Assembly: GCF_902459465.1 (NCBI RefSeq) | Contig: NC_047081.1 | Location: 10,507,857-10,571,856, forward strand | Source: Asterias rubens | Lineage: Eukaryota > Echinodermata > Asteroidea > Forcipulatida > Asteriidae | Direction: 5' to 3' | DNA: 64,000 bases | Part shown: positions 12,771 through 25,800 of the stretch, one piece after another | Position numbering within the stretch: the stretch's first letter is position 1 | Layout: each line of letters opens with the position of its first letter | Notes under the pieces: model-generated | What the model was told of the DNA's origin: nothing | What the model saw: the letters and a program-made list of their open reading frames with translations, nothing else | The model's database searches: none | Translations under genes and position numbers: made by a program

Positions 12771-13619
12771 GATTGAATGACTGGACATTATGCACATTAC
12801 GTCATTTCAGTAGGGCGCCCTCACCCAGAGGTCAAAATGAGGTTGTTCATTTGCCAATACTGTGCGCCGCGCGTACACATCTGTGCGTTTAGATTGTTTC
12901 GTCACCGTTCTTCCTCTAAGAAGGCGGCTGGATGACGTTAATGCATAAGGTCTATTGTGTGAAGGCTCAGTGGAAGGACCTTGTATTATTCAGAGGAATG
13001 GGTGACAGAAAGGACACCTCCAGATCCTCCACCATGACCGGTTACTGCATTCCTCGTCAACTTTTGGTGGTATGTATTCGAACTCCCCACAAAATCGCTT
13101 CCTGTAAAGTGGTTTAGCCCCCTCTGTTGGCAATAATTAGCTATCTATGTATAAAATGTGACATGCAAGCCACATGGCACTTCCTGTGTTAACGTTTTCA
13201 GAAAATGTGTGTAGTTCATGGTCGTCTATCAACTTTGAGATGATTGTCATAAGATATCTAATGCACGAGTCTAAGCCTAGACTTAGTTCCAAGTCTGCGA
13301 TCGTGGTATTTGGTCTACCCGATAGCCAGTACATTAATGCTTGAAATAGCGCCCTCTTGTTAGATAAACTTAAGAGAAACTGCAATAAATTTACAAAATT
13401 TAAAGATAAAGGGCAAAGTATAGCCTTTGTTTGGTGGAATTCGTTTCAAAAAGCGCTCGCAATTTTTTTTAGATATCACCGAAAAACCGTAGCGAAAATA
13501 TAAAGAAGAATAACTAAACATAGGAATACACAAGAGAGATTCAAATTTTGGGGCAAACAAAGCTTAAAATTAACTTAACATAATTTTTATTCACATCACA
13601 AATTTGCGTGTCTGATGAG

Positions 13620-13817
13620 TAAAACAGACTTCAGGCCTGAAGTATTTGAATATTTGAGTGAGAATTGTTCTCTTTCTCAAAAACTACTTCAGAGGAGCCG
13701 TTTCTCACATTGTTTTATACTGTCAACAGCTGCATTCAATTGCTCGCAACCAAGTGAATTTTTATTCTAATAATTTTTTTTTTAAAAGATAACCGATAGT
13801 GTCCAGTGCCTTTAAAT
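13620..13817. repeat. Family A foldback element, partial copy, alternative centre
   Basis: It ends GATAGTGTCCAGTGCCTTTAA and carries CAGAGGAGCCGTTTCTCAC. The centre is the palindrome ACTTCAGGCCTGAAGT instead of the GAGACCTCAAG type, so it belongs with the subgroup also seen at 21298. Confidence 0.6.
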
Positions 13818-15029
13818 CGTTCTCACCTTAACTTCACCCTGAATAGGTTCCGAGAACTCATGGCTGATTTGATGAAACAAAAACACTCCTTCATTCGACG
13901 GGAAGTGACAGGTTTAGTCGTGGCCATTATGGTCAAAGACAAAAGGTTGGCCATATTTATACCCACAACAATTAATTTAACATAATTCGCGTGCTTTGCT
14001 AAACCGCTAAAAGTGCATTATCCAATTAGTGCAAGTTCATTACCAATGACCTTCATTGTGTGGCGACCATTTCCCCCCCCCTTTTTTTCAGGGCCGATTT
14101 CAACGTTGCTTAGCACACCAAAACTATATGCTTTACCAGAATAAGATTAACAGCCAAACTGTCATGGCAGTAACTGGTACCCAGCTAACTTCTGATTACC
14201 AGACAACTATTAAGCAATATTTTCTGCTTAAAGCGACTTAAAGCGGAATTGGGCCCAAAGTAGTCACAATAGACCATCTTCCTCCATGGACGACGGCAGG
14301 GAAGTTGCAGCATAACAAAGATCGTTTGTAGGTACCATCTATATACAATAAAAAGTGTAACACTTGAGGTGTAATTGTCCAAGCTGTTCTTTCTCGATGG
14401 TCCAGAAAGCCAGTCTGGACACTATAAGTTGAGATGGAGACTGGGGGCTGGGGTACAAGTGTGGGGGGAACAACGCAACAATAAGCTTTACACACCAAAT
14501 GCAGGCTTACTTCAAAATGCACAGGAAACTCGTAAATCAGTTATCAGTATTTGTTTACGAGAGCATTAACTCGCACTTTTTGTGAGTTTGTTTGAATTTC
14601 TTGACAACTTGTAAACGCACTGTTGTCATTTTTTGGAATTATTTATTGCTTCCCCGGATTTCTCCCTTTCAGTTGTCAGGCCTTGCCAATCAATTATGAC
14701 AGTTCAAAAATAACTGGATTTCCACCACAGGAAAAGGAAAAATGAGTCATGATTTGTTCCCCACGACGAACGGGTCTGGAGATGTCTCCGTTTTAAAACA
14801 ATAGACATTCTCGCTGGAGGGCCCTGAACTTAGTGAAAAGTTCAAACCAAATAAGGAGGCAGAGACCTCGGTTTGCTGATGTGAGACAAATTAGTCGTAT
14901 GTGCTTGGTTTGCTTGGACACAATGACCCCAAAAAAAAGACAGTTGGAATAATTTTTAGGATTAGATTTTTTCTTTATGTTGAAGTCTTCATTATTATGG
15001 GCTGTTTATGTTGTTTTATTGATGTTACT

Positions 15030-15127
15030 CTCATTGGTGTTGTTGTTGTTGTTGCTGTTGTTGTCGTCTTTGTTTATGTTGTTGTCGCTTTTGGTGTTGC
15101 TGTGACTTCTGTTGTTGGTATTATTGT

Positions 15128-15158
<31 letters not shown>

Positions 15159-15390
15159 TTTTTGTTTTTTTTGTCGCTGCTGCTGCTGTTGTTGCTTAAG
15201 CTGTTGATAATATTTTTGCTGCTGCTATCCTGGTGCTAGCTGCTGCTGCTACTGCTGATATTGTTGCTGCTGCTGCTACTGCCGTTTTGGCAGCTGCTGC
15301 TAACTGATGCTGTTACGGAGTGCTGCTGTTGCTGTTGAATATTGCTGCTGCTGTTGCTGCTGCTGTTACTGCTGATGTTGTTGTTGGGTA
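15030..15390. repeat. Large TTG/CTG trinucleotide microsatellite
   Basis: About 350 bp are built mainly of GTT/TTG units that pass into CTG/GCT units. Read in frame it gives poly-Val/Leu on one strand and poly-Ser/Asn/Gln on the other, which explains the open frames there. No gene is supported. CTG/CAG tracts of this size are usually length-polymorphic. Confidence 0.85.
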
Positions 15391-16806
15391 ACTGAAATCT
15401 TAACCAACATTTTTCGAAAATTTGCGAACACAATTTATTTGAGTTCAACATAGTCCACCATTGCTCTATAGTGAAATGATCTGATGCCACTATTGAACTT
15501 AAAAAGTTCAACGCCGAGTTCACAAGGTAGGCCTACTGCATGTGTGCGCAATACGCCTGTGACCTCGGTCCTACATAACGAGGAGAATGCACCTTCCCCT
15601 CCCCTCCCCCATCACCTCCCCTCCCTGGGGGGATCTGAACCGCAAACATCTGCAGCACATCATAATTTCCATTTAGATATTTCTTCAAGGCTTTATAAAA
15701 AAAAAAACATTGAAAAACAAAATTGAAATTTTTTTGAAGGCGGAAATGATGTTTTTACAACCCGAAGCGGCTCCATGTTGACTTTATTTTCAGGCTGCTT
15801 CGCTCATCACTGGGTAATAGTAAAACAAATGAACCATGACATTGAATGAAAACCATGACGCGTGTCTGTTATGTTTGATTATGTTGGATAAACCATTGCA
15901 ATTTGTAGCTCCTTCAACAGTGCAGTGCATCGTTCCAACCAGCGGATGTAACAACTCGCGCTCACCAAATTGATAATTCTGTCAGGGTAGAATTTGTTTT
16001 GTTATCTTGGAAGTTCCGCAGGGGAAGGTTTTCTAGTGGTGACCTAACTTCCGTGGAGTGGTCGTTATCACTGCAAAGGACTGGCCTTGTCGAAGACTGA
16101 CCCTGCTGCGCAGTTGTTTAAAGGACACCGGACTCGTACTCACACAGTACAATACAATGAAGTAGTTATAAGAAAGTCTGATTATGCAAAGCACTCATTT
16201 TGGACTAAGCCCTTGATTGTGTTAAAATATAAGTCTCTCTGCAAATTTGAGGTATAATTCTATGTTAATCGCCCTCGTTCGTCTGGAATTTCTGAGGTCT
16301 ACTCTTGTAACATTTTTCGTAGAAGGAACAATTATTTTTTATTAGTACTTCTGCCAGGTTTTACTCAACTAAAGGAGGTCTCTATTTTTTGTTCTGTTTT
16401 GCCGAGGGACTTGTGTGATTGTACTGCGATTACATACAACAACATTTTTTACTCCAGCTCAGACACATTTGTTTGCAACCAGCTGTTCAGCTAACCCAGA
16501 ACACCGTGAGATCTTGTAATCCGAAACGATTGAATAAGGCAGTCAAAGGGGTCAAAGGATTTTATTGTTGAGGAAAAAAAGTCAAAAAACACATACTGGG
16601 GAACAGCACCACTTGTGAAGTGTATGAGTCACCATTTTCCCCAGGTACTCCGCCCCGTATAGCGCAGTTGCACAACAACGGGGTATAGCATTCCAACTTC
16701 ATTCCTGAGTGAAAGAACAACGAACTCACACCAAGGACCATTCTCAGAAAAATCAACTGGTGTTCTTACAATACAAGAGCTGATCAAGATACTCTCTTCT
16801 CTGTAC

Positions 16807-19800
16807 ATGAAAATAATGGCAGTTGTACCCAGGATGTTCGAGGATCGACAACAACAACTTTACCGTGCGTCGACGGCGGTGTTGGCCGTCTTGTTTCTCT
16901 GTATCACGGCGGGGAGTACAGCCAGTGTTACCCCAGTTGTCGATGCTGGTCTTTTGGTCGGAAATGATGCGCAGTGCTCTGGAGGTTTCGACTTGTATTT
17001 CGTTCTTGATAGGTGAGGATTTTGTCTTGTTTTCTCCTCAGATTGAATATTCTCCTTTCTCTTTCTCGGAAAATTGTCCGTATGTTCAACCCCTTTTCAT
17101 TCGTTGAATGAAAAAAAGTATTTTACTCTCTCAATAGGAAAATATCGTTTTGTAAACTGTGAAAAAGTGCTGGAAGGATCCTGAAAGTTTTCCTTCCTCT
17201 TTTTGTGAAGGAGTTAACAACTTTTTACCTTTACCTAACAATGCCTCGAATTGTTTAAAAAAGGTCTGTTTCTTCCTTGAAAGTAAATTGTAACAACATT
17301 CTAAACTTGGTTTTGCTCGAGTTATCGAGAAACGCATGCTGTAAAAATAATTATGTCACTCTTCATTGAACATTCTGGGATTTCTGATCAATCTTTTTCC
17401 AACTGTGCATGTCAGCTCTTCAGCTCACGCATAACACTTGTGCATAATGAATGTCTGGCAGGTTGTTTGTATGTTTTCAAGACAGACTGTTCAAGGAGAA
17501 TTGTTGTAGCCTTCGAGAAAGACTCTGCTATTTAGGGTCGAAACTGCTTTTTAAGGTCGACACATCAGGCATAATTTGTTTTGCAATATCATAGGTCTCT
17601 TTGGTTGCAACAGCTAATTATATTTTCTCTTGTTTATAACCAGTAATATTATGCTATGTGAAGTACTGGGTTTGTTTTATGACTCTAAAAACGCAATCTG
17701 TCGATGTCATGATCGATGATACAAATGGTTCAGACCTCGCTATATTCTCTCGCGATATAGACTTTGAAACTAAAACAAAATGAGTGATCAATTATAACGG
17801 GGTTTTCGCGCTCTTACTTTCAGCGAGTGTACTCACTGTATCTCCTGCGATCTTCCATATTTGGTCATTACACTTGGGTTGATACAATGTGAAAATGAAT
17901 CATTATTTTATGGTTATAAGGAAGGATGTGCTCAATCTGTCATCTGTTCCTATTTTTGGTTTAAATAAAATCAGAGAGTGCTTAATGACAAAGTCGAGTG
18001 GCAGTGTCAGATGTCCAATTTTTAAAACCTATAAACCACAAAATGGTTCACAAGCGACACCCGCTCTGGTGATCACTTTGTGAACAACCACAAATGTGGG
18101 CGTGTCCTTTTAAGGAAGAATATATTGGGTGCGTTCGTTAAGCTTCCCGGTGTGTGGCGGTTTTTTCTTCCAGGACGAACGTGGGTAATTATCTGCACAC
18201 GTTGGTCCTGGGAAAAAAAAACACACACCGGGGTCTACCCGGAGAAGCTAAACGATCGCACCCATTAAACCCTTAGAAGACGTTTGCGCAACCGGCTAGG
18301 AATTTCCCTCCAGTGACAGATAGAGAAAGGAATTTATGTAAATTCATGTCGCTCCGTTTTCGAACAAAGACAGGATTCATTCCTCATACTAACAAACGAC
18401 ACATTTTGTCCCGTCCGGCCAATTAATGTGTAGTGGAATTAAAGACAGTGGACACTATTGGTAATTGTCAAAGACTAGCCTTCACAGTTAGTGTATCTCA
18501 ACATATTATGCATAAAATAACAAACCTGTGAAAATTTGAGCTCAATCGGTCGTCGAATTTGCGAGATAACAATGAAAGAAAAAAACACACTTGTCACACG
18601 AAGTTGTGTGTTTTCTGATGCTTGATTTCGAGACCTCAAGTTCTAAACTGGAGGTCTCGAAATCAAGTTCGTTTTGATGTTTCATACCATCAACCTCTTC
18701 CCATTACTTGTAATCAAGAAAAGTTTTATGGTGATAATTATTTTGAGTAATTACCAATAGTGTCCACTGCCTTTAACTATACTGCCACATTTTTTCTCGC
18801 TCGTTCCAAGTCGGTTCTTTCTTTGAACATGATGCAAATTAAGGACGACCTTGTAGATTCAAGGGCCTTTCTGTCAAGCAAGATACTACATTAACTTAAC
18901 TTAACTTAACTTAAATGCATTTATAAAGCGCTTTAACACTGTTTCAAAGCGCTGTACAGTCAAGAAAAACATTAAAATGCAGGATTAAAAAACATGAGCA
19001 AAAATAGCAATACGGTTTTTAAAAAAATACACAGAAGTTAAAAAAGTAGCAATTTAGTAAAAACCTTGCATTACAAACATTTATATTATACAGAATAAAA
19101 TACAAAAAAATAAGCGTCAACGGACCCATAGTAAATCAACCCCACTATACTGAAAAAAAGGAGACAGAATTGAAAAAAAAAAAAAAAAAAAAAAGAAACA
19201 TTAGTCATGGTCATAGCATAATTATTATGGGAAATAATTGTTATGTCATAATGGCCACATTAATTCAAGAGAGTTTCAAAACTAACAGCTGAACAAGTTT
19301 TGAGAAGTGCCTCCTTATTTCCTCATGTTGATAAAAGTCAGACATTGCAATCTTTAATTAGCGTCATAATGTCAGGAGCAAATCAATTCAAGAGATATAC
19401 AAAATGCACAGAGCAAGAAAAGTAACTCTCAGCTGAACAAGTTTTGACATAATATTATGTGCCTTCTTCACATCGAAATTTTAGAAAATCAGTGCAATCT
19501 CATTTTGTTTAAAAGACACTGGACACTATAGGTAATTGTCAAACACTAGTCTTCACAGCTGGTGTATCTCAACATAATGCATAAAATAACAAACCTGTGA
19601 AAATTTGAGCTCAATCGGTCGTTGAAGTTGCGAGATATTAACTCACAAAGTTGTGTGCTTTCAGTTGCTCGATTTCGAGCCCTCAAATTCTAAACTTGAG
19701 GTCTCGAAATCAAGTTCGTGGGAAATTACTTCTTTCTCGAAAACTACGTCACTTTTAGAGGGAGCCGTTTCTCACAATGTTTTATACAATCAACCTCTCC

Positions 19801-22800
19801 CCATTACTCGTTACAAAATAAGGTTTTATGCTAATAATTATTTTGAGTAATTACCAATAGTGTCCACTGCCTTTAAAAGGGCTTTCAGATTGAAATATTT
19901 TACATGGATAAATTACCTCTTTCTCAAAAACTACGTTACTCCAATAAGATCTGTTTCTCACAACTTGAGGTATCGAAATCAACCATAAGCGCACACAACT
20001 TCGTGTGACAAGGGTGTTTTTCTTTCATTATTACCTCGCAAGTTCGATGACCGATTGAGCTCAAAGTTGCACTAGTTTGTTATTTTATGGATTTGTTGAG
20101 ATACACCAACTATGAAGGCTAGTCTTGGACAATTACCAACAGTGTCCACTGACTTTAAATAAGAGGGACCGGCGGGCACATTCTTGAAAGCAAAATATTT
20201 TCAAGAGGAAGTTCTTGTAGAAATTGATATGAATCACAAGGACATCTTGTTGAGTAATGTAATATTGTGTAATGAAATGGAATGTCTGTTTTGTAATGCA
20301 AGTCCAGTTTGATGTCGCATAGATTACATTTTTGTTATGAATGTTGTTGTGTGTGGTTGCTATTGTCTACGCTTCAAGACAATAGACGGAATTCATCTGG
20401 GACACAAGATAGACTTGTGCAGTTGTGAACTAGTCCTTGTTTGCAACGGTCTCGTTCGTGTCCATTCTGAAACGGCAGTGCCGCAATGTTCAATCGTGCG
20501 TAAAGGACTTGATTTCGAGTCTACGAAGGGTGAGATCAACTGTTTGTTTTGGATTTTTGTCGTGTTATGAAGCGCCTTAAAGGCACTTAACACCATTGGT
20601 AACTGCTCAAAATGATTTGTTTACCTTGTAAGTCTGCTGCCACCTAGCGTCAAAAACCCCAATAGGAGGACTAATAAAAAAACTGCTTTGCTTCGCCATG
20701 TGGATAACAAGTTGATACATTAATTTTATGCCAAGTTTTCAATTTCCCCGGTCGTAAGAAAAACTAAACTAGAAGTCGGCCCTCTCCTGTTCCCAATTTC
20801 ATAAGCAGAGAAAGTAGCCCAGCGCAACAAATTGGTGCTTATCGACCAACTACCATGTCACGTGTACAATTTGTGACTGGAATCCCGCTCATTTCTGCTG
20901 AGCAGAAACTTGTTAAGGTTGTCTACAACTGGGCCCTGAAGATAAGCAAATTACATCGGTTCTTTTCTCAGAACCGGCACTTCTCACAATTTCTTTCGAT
21001 AGGTGATTGTATCCCGCAAGTTTACTAAAACAAAACTTCTGTAACAGTTTTTTTTTAAAATTATGATCCACACAAACATTAGTTTCACCGCTCACTTTTT
21101 TTAAAACACCATTTTATACTTTGTCTCTTCTAGAGGTCATCAACCATGCCTTAAACTGTCCTTTGTCCACCATTCATCCACATGTCGGTCATAATAATAA
21201 AATATCACTTTGTTTAGAATAACTGCCGAGTTTCCTGCTACTTTTCCGGTGGCTCTCCACACTCATCATGGTCCCTGATAAAGTACGGAAGGATCCATTA
21301 AAGGCAAATGACACAACTGGAGTATTACTCTAAATAATTGTTAGCATCCAAACTTACTTGGGAATGAGCATTGGAGAGCAGCTGTTGATAGTATAAAACA
21401 TTGTATTGTGGGAATTCGAAACGGCTCCCTCTGAAGTAAGTTTTGAAGAAAAGGGTAATTTGTCACACAAATAATAAAAGACTTCAGGCCTGAAGCCCTT
21501 TTTACGTCTCTGAAAGCACACACATTAATTTGTGCAACAAGGGTGTTTTTCTGTCAGTATTCTCTTGCAACTTCGATGACCATTTGAGTAAAAATGTTAT
21601 TTTATGCACATGTTGGGATACACCAAGTGAGAATACTGGTGTTTGACAATACCAAAGATGTACAGTGCCTTTAAATTTGCATTATTCTATACAGCTAGGC
21701 AGTCAGAGGTCTGTATCCAATGGGAAGTGGTACCATAAAGTTATTGTATAGTCTGGACGGTTCGGGTGTAGACTTTGACCACATGTTCGTGGAACTGCTT
21801 TGAACTTTAAGAAGGATGACAATCAATTTACAAAGACTTGTCTCTTGCCAGGCTTTGTAATGTTACGCTCACTCCACATTGACAGTGAACTTTGAGTATT
21901 TTGCGACAGATTGTGCTTGTTAATAAATGCTGCTTTAAGTCCCCAAAGCCTACTACACGTTTGCCATCCTCAGCTGTCCGTTACTCATTCATGCTCTTGA
22001 CGACGGACAGAATGTTCGAAACGTTCACTGCGGTTTCTCTCGGAACCACGCCTAAATTCCCAAAGAGAAATTTAATTATGCATGATTTCAAGGTGTAAAG
22101 ATCGTCACCCACCATCCATGCAAACATTCAGGTAACATTTTAGATAATCAAATAATGTCTAGATTTACACTGGATTTGTCTGGACGTACCCCTCCCCCAA
22201 GTATTGGGTGCGTTCGATTAGCTTCCCTGGGTCGACCCCGCAGTGCTCACTCGGGTGAGCCCCTGACAAGAGCTAATCGAACGATCACACTCGCCCTCTC
22301 GTGGTGACGTCATGCACCTCAGGTCACCCCCAGGTGACCAACTCCACAAGCAGGGCACTGGGGGCTGACCCGGGTGAGCCCCGTCAAAGCTATTCGAACG
22401 TACCGGGGCCGACCGGGGTCAACCCAGGGAAGCTAAACGAACGCACGCAGAGTTATTTAGAATGTCCTAAGCCATTTAGTCCATTCATGCACGTCACTAA
22501 TTACATGAAGACGTATTTGGCCATGTCAGCCAACTTTGACTGTGAGAATTTGTCACACCAATAAAAACACATTGGCAGCGTATACTTCTACTAAAAATTT
22601 TAGTCTTTGTTCAAGATCAGTATCTGCTCAGATTCAAATTTTGTGATTATGAATCATAATCACAAAACTTGAATCTGAGCAGATTTATGATTAGTGATTA
22701 CATCTCTAATCTAAACCTACTTCAAAGAAGTTGTTTCTGACAATGCTTTCAACATCTCTCCAGTGCCCTTTACCAAGTAAAGGTTTATGTTTAGAGTAGT

Positions 22801-25800
22801 TGTAAAAGCATACCCTGCCTTAAAGCAAGATAGCCAAGAAGAAAATGCATTCATTTTGCTCATTTCTTTCCAGATCGGGGAGCGTAACCAATGAGTACTT
22901 TCAGGAGCAAACCGTTGACTTCGTGGAGACGCTGTTGGCAAGTTTTACGAGGTACTGTGTTTATTTTATTTCATTATACATCCGACAGCGGAATTTAGCG
23001 CCAATTACAAAATGATGAATATGAAATGAGTACAATGTTCAGCTTTAATACAGGAAACAAAAAATGCAGAAACCCTTATCAGTATTGAAAACCCAACCAC
23101 ACAAGCCAGGCAATCCATATATCATGCATGACGTCACAGTGCAGCAAATTGTAAATTAAGAATACATTATTTTTTCTAAACGCCGATCAATTTAAAGAGT
23201 TTACACTCCAACAAACACCTTGCACTTCGTGGAAATAACCACATCCACATCTATGAAGTGATCATGATGGCGAGACGAACTCAAATCAAACTATTTATTT
23301 ATTTATTCATTTATTTATTTATTTCCACTGGCATAAACAGTATGTTGATGCTCATGCATTATTATCCTTGTACTACGATTTGGTTGACTTCCTAACTTGG
23401 TTTGGAGAGCTCTTAAGTGGAACTGGTTAATCCCCTCCTGGAAATGCATCCATTCTAGAGGTAAAAGGTCTTGCTCTGGTTATTTTCTGCTAGTACCCGA
23501 CGAAGACAAAAACCCTCGAAGGTTAGAGTATATATTGCGTTCACATAGGTTAGAATAACTTTCATTCACGCTTTCTGTCTTCTCATCTTTCTTACAGTTC
23601 AATGATGCGGGCATCGTTCATCACGTTCTCCAGTCAGGACTCAGCAGGCGTGGTTATGAAGCTTACTAGTAGAAGGTTGGTGACGAAGGAACACGAGATT
23701 CTGGTTTTGTTTGACATTCTAATATTGATTTTAGATGTTGAAGGTTCAGTGGGAGTTTGTGTGTATAAACTAATGCTATAATTAATTTGTCAATGTGTTT
23801 TTCACAGAAAATGTTTCAATTAATTGAAAGAATCATCTTTGAGAGGGCAAGGCCATTTTCATTTGGTAAAGGGCACTTCCTTTGGAAAACCTTAAAGTCT
23901 ATGGGAAACTTTTGAAGGGGCACCGAGGCCAAGACCAGGGGCAACAGAGGCAATGGCCTTCGTGTAGTTTCAGGCCAGCCGCCGCCCGGAATAAAACCTT
24001 AACACACGTTCTTAATATTGAAGCAAACGCAGTTAAATATGGCAGCCTTTTTCAATTTCAAGATGGTGGCCGAACCAAATCAGTTACAAGTGAAAGTTGG
24101 AATTGGTTTCAATGGAATCATAGGTATCACAAACAAAGGGCATTGTCGTCGTTTTTGCTCTTCTACATTGCTCACAAGTTGAGATATTATATGCAAAAGT
24201 GTATTACAATGGCAACCATTTTGAAATTCAAAATGGCGGCTGAAGATGCCATTGAACAAAATTGTACCTACATTTTTTCTGAAATCATCTTGCCCAGATT
24301 GACAAAGTAAGCCAGTGAATTCCATTTTGACACAACAATCCAGGTGGATCCAAATATCTGACATATATGAAACTGTACTACAATATCGAGTTTGTTTTAT
24401 TATTTTACTCGTAACGTGCACCCTGCTTTCTTAATAAACGCAGACCGATAGAATGAGTTCACTGTAATCCATCGACCCTTGACGGTTCAACCCTCTTTCA
24501 TGACTGATTTCTCCCATCTGTATAAACCCATTTTTGTATAGACGGCTGATGGAGACTGGCATCAGTAATTTACGTCAGCTAGGGACATCAGGAGGAACCT
24601 ATCTACAAACAGGATTAGCACTAGCCAATCAGCAGATCAGAGATACAGGTTGGCAAATAATGCAAGATCTACTTACAAGTTTAAGGGATTGTATATAAAT
24701 AAGGGAATACAGCGGTAGCGACGAGTTCTTTAACGGCCGTTTAAAACCGGCAGGGTCGTTGCCGTGTGATAAAGGCCGTCGGCTCGGGCCTTAATAGGGA
24801 CTTTTCATATTCGACGACGGTAAATATGACATTTGGCGTCATCTGCGCATGCGTCGGCTTTTAGGACGGTCGTCCCTCAATTTCTACGACAGTTCTTGAG
24901 ATGAATCTTCGTTGTGCTGAAAACGACAACGTTTAGCTGAACAACCGTCGCAGAACCATCCGTCGTCGAAAACGAAAAGTCCCTAATATCGCACGGCAAC
25001 GACCCCACGGCAGTTTAAGAACAAGTAAGGGGGGTTGACTTTGTAAGGGGTGTGACTTTGTAAGGGGGTGACTTTGTCAGGGGGTGACTTTAGTAAAAGG
25101 GGTGACTTTGTAAAGGGGTAACTTTGTCAAGGGGCGACTTTGTAAGGGGGTGACTTTGTAAGGGGTAACTTTGTCAGGGGGTGACTTTGTAAGGGGTGAG
25201 TTTGTAAGGGGGTGACTCTGTAAGTGGATGGCTTTGGCAGGGGGTGACTTTGTAATGGGGTAACTTTGTCAGGGGTGACTTTGTAAGGGGGTGACTTTGT
25301 AAGGGGGTGACTTTGTAATGGGGTAACTTTGTCAGGGGGTGACTTTGTCAGGGGGCGACTTTGTAAGGGCTGACTTTGTAAGGGGGGACTTTGTAAGGGG
25401 TGACTTTGTAAGGGGTGACTTTGTAAGGGGGCGAGTTTGTAAGGGGGGGTGACTTGGTAAGGGGGGGGTGACTTGGTAAGGGGTGACTTTGTATAATTCA
25501 AGTGTAGTCCCACATCTTGCAGGAAATTACTGTATGTTAAAGGCAGTGGACACTATTGGTAATTGTCAAAGACTAGCCTTCACAGTTGGTGTATCTCAAC
25601 ATATGCATAAAATAACAAACCTGTGAAAATTTGAGCTCAATCGGTCATAGAACTTGCGAGATAATAATGAAAGAAAAAATACCCTTGTCACACGAAATAT
25701 TGTGTGCGTTTAGATGGTTGATTTCGAGACCTCAAGTTCTAAATCTGAGGTCTCGAAATCAAATTCGTGGAAAATTACTTCTTTCTCGAAAACTATGGCA

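Larger units (their letters stand above)
8082..16806. other. Non-coding spacer between the Pax gene and the ANTXR gene
   Basis: I find no exon with credible splice sites and protein similarity in this 8.7-kb interval. Most open frames on one strand mirror those on the other. It probably includes Pax 3' UTR or flank (an AATAAA at 8098-8103 is one of several possible signals), dispersed foldback elements and the trinucleotide array, listed separately. Regulatory elements could be hidden here but cannot be read from sequence alone. Confidence 0.55.

Noticed and set aside
14901-15523. Open frames with poly-Val/Leu (plus) and poly-Ser/Asn/Gln (minus)
   Set aside because: Products of the CTG/TTG microsatellite.
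23882-24310. 142-residue plus-strand open frame in ANTXR intron 3
   Set aside because: It lies between two confirmed ANTXR exons and contains repeated AAATTCAAAATGGCGGC-like text on repeat DNA. No protein family is recognisable. A related text (GGCAATGAC.AGGGG) recurs at about 50384.
25127-25513. 128-residue minus-strand open frame rich in Ser-Pro-Lys-Val-Thr
   Set aside because: It is a translation of the 16-17 bp minisatellite and has no splice or start context.
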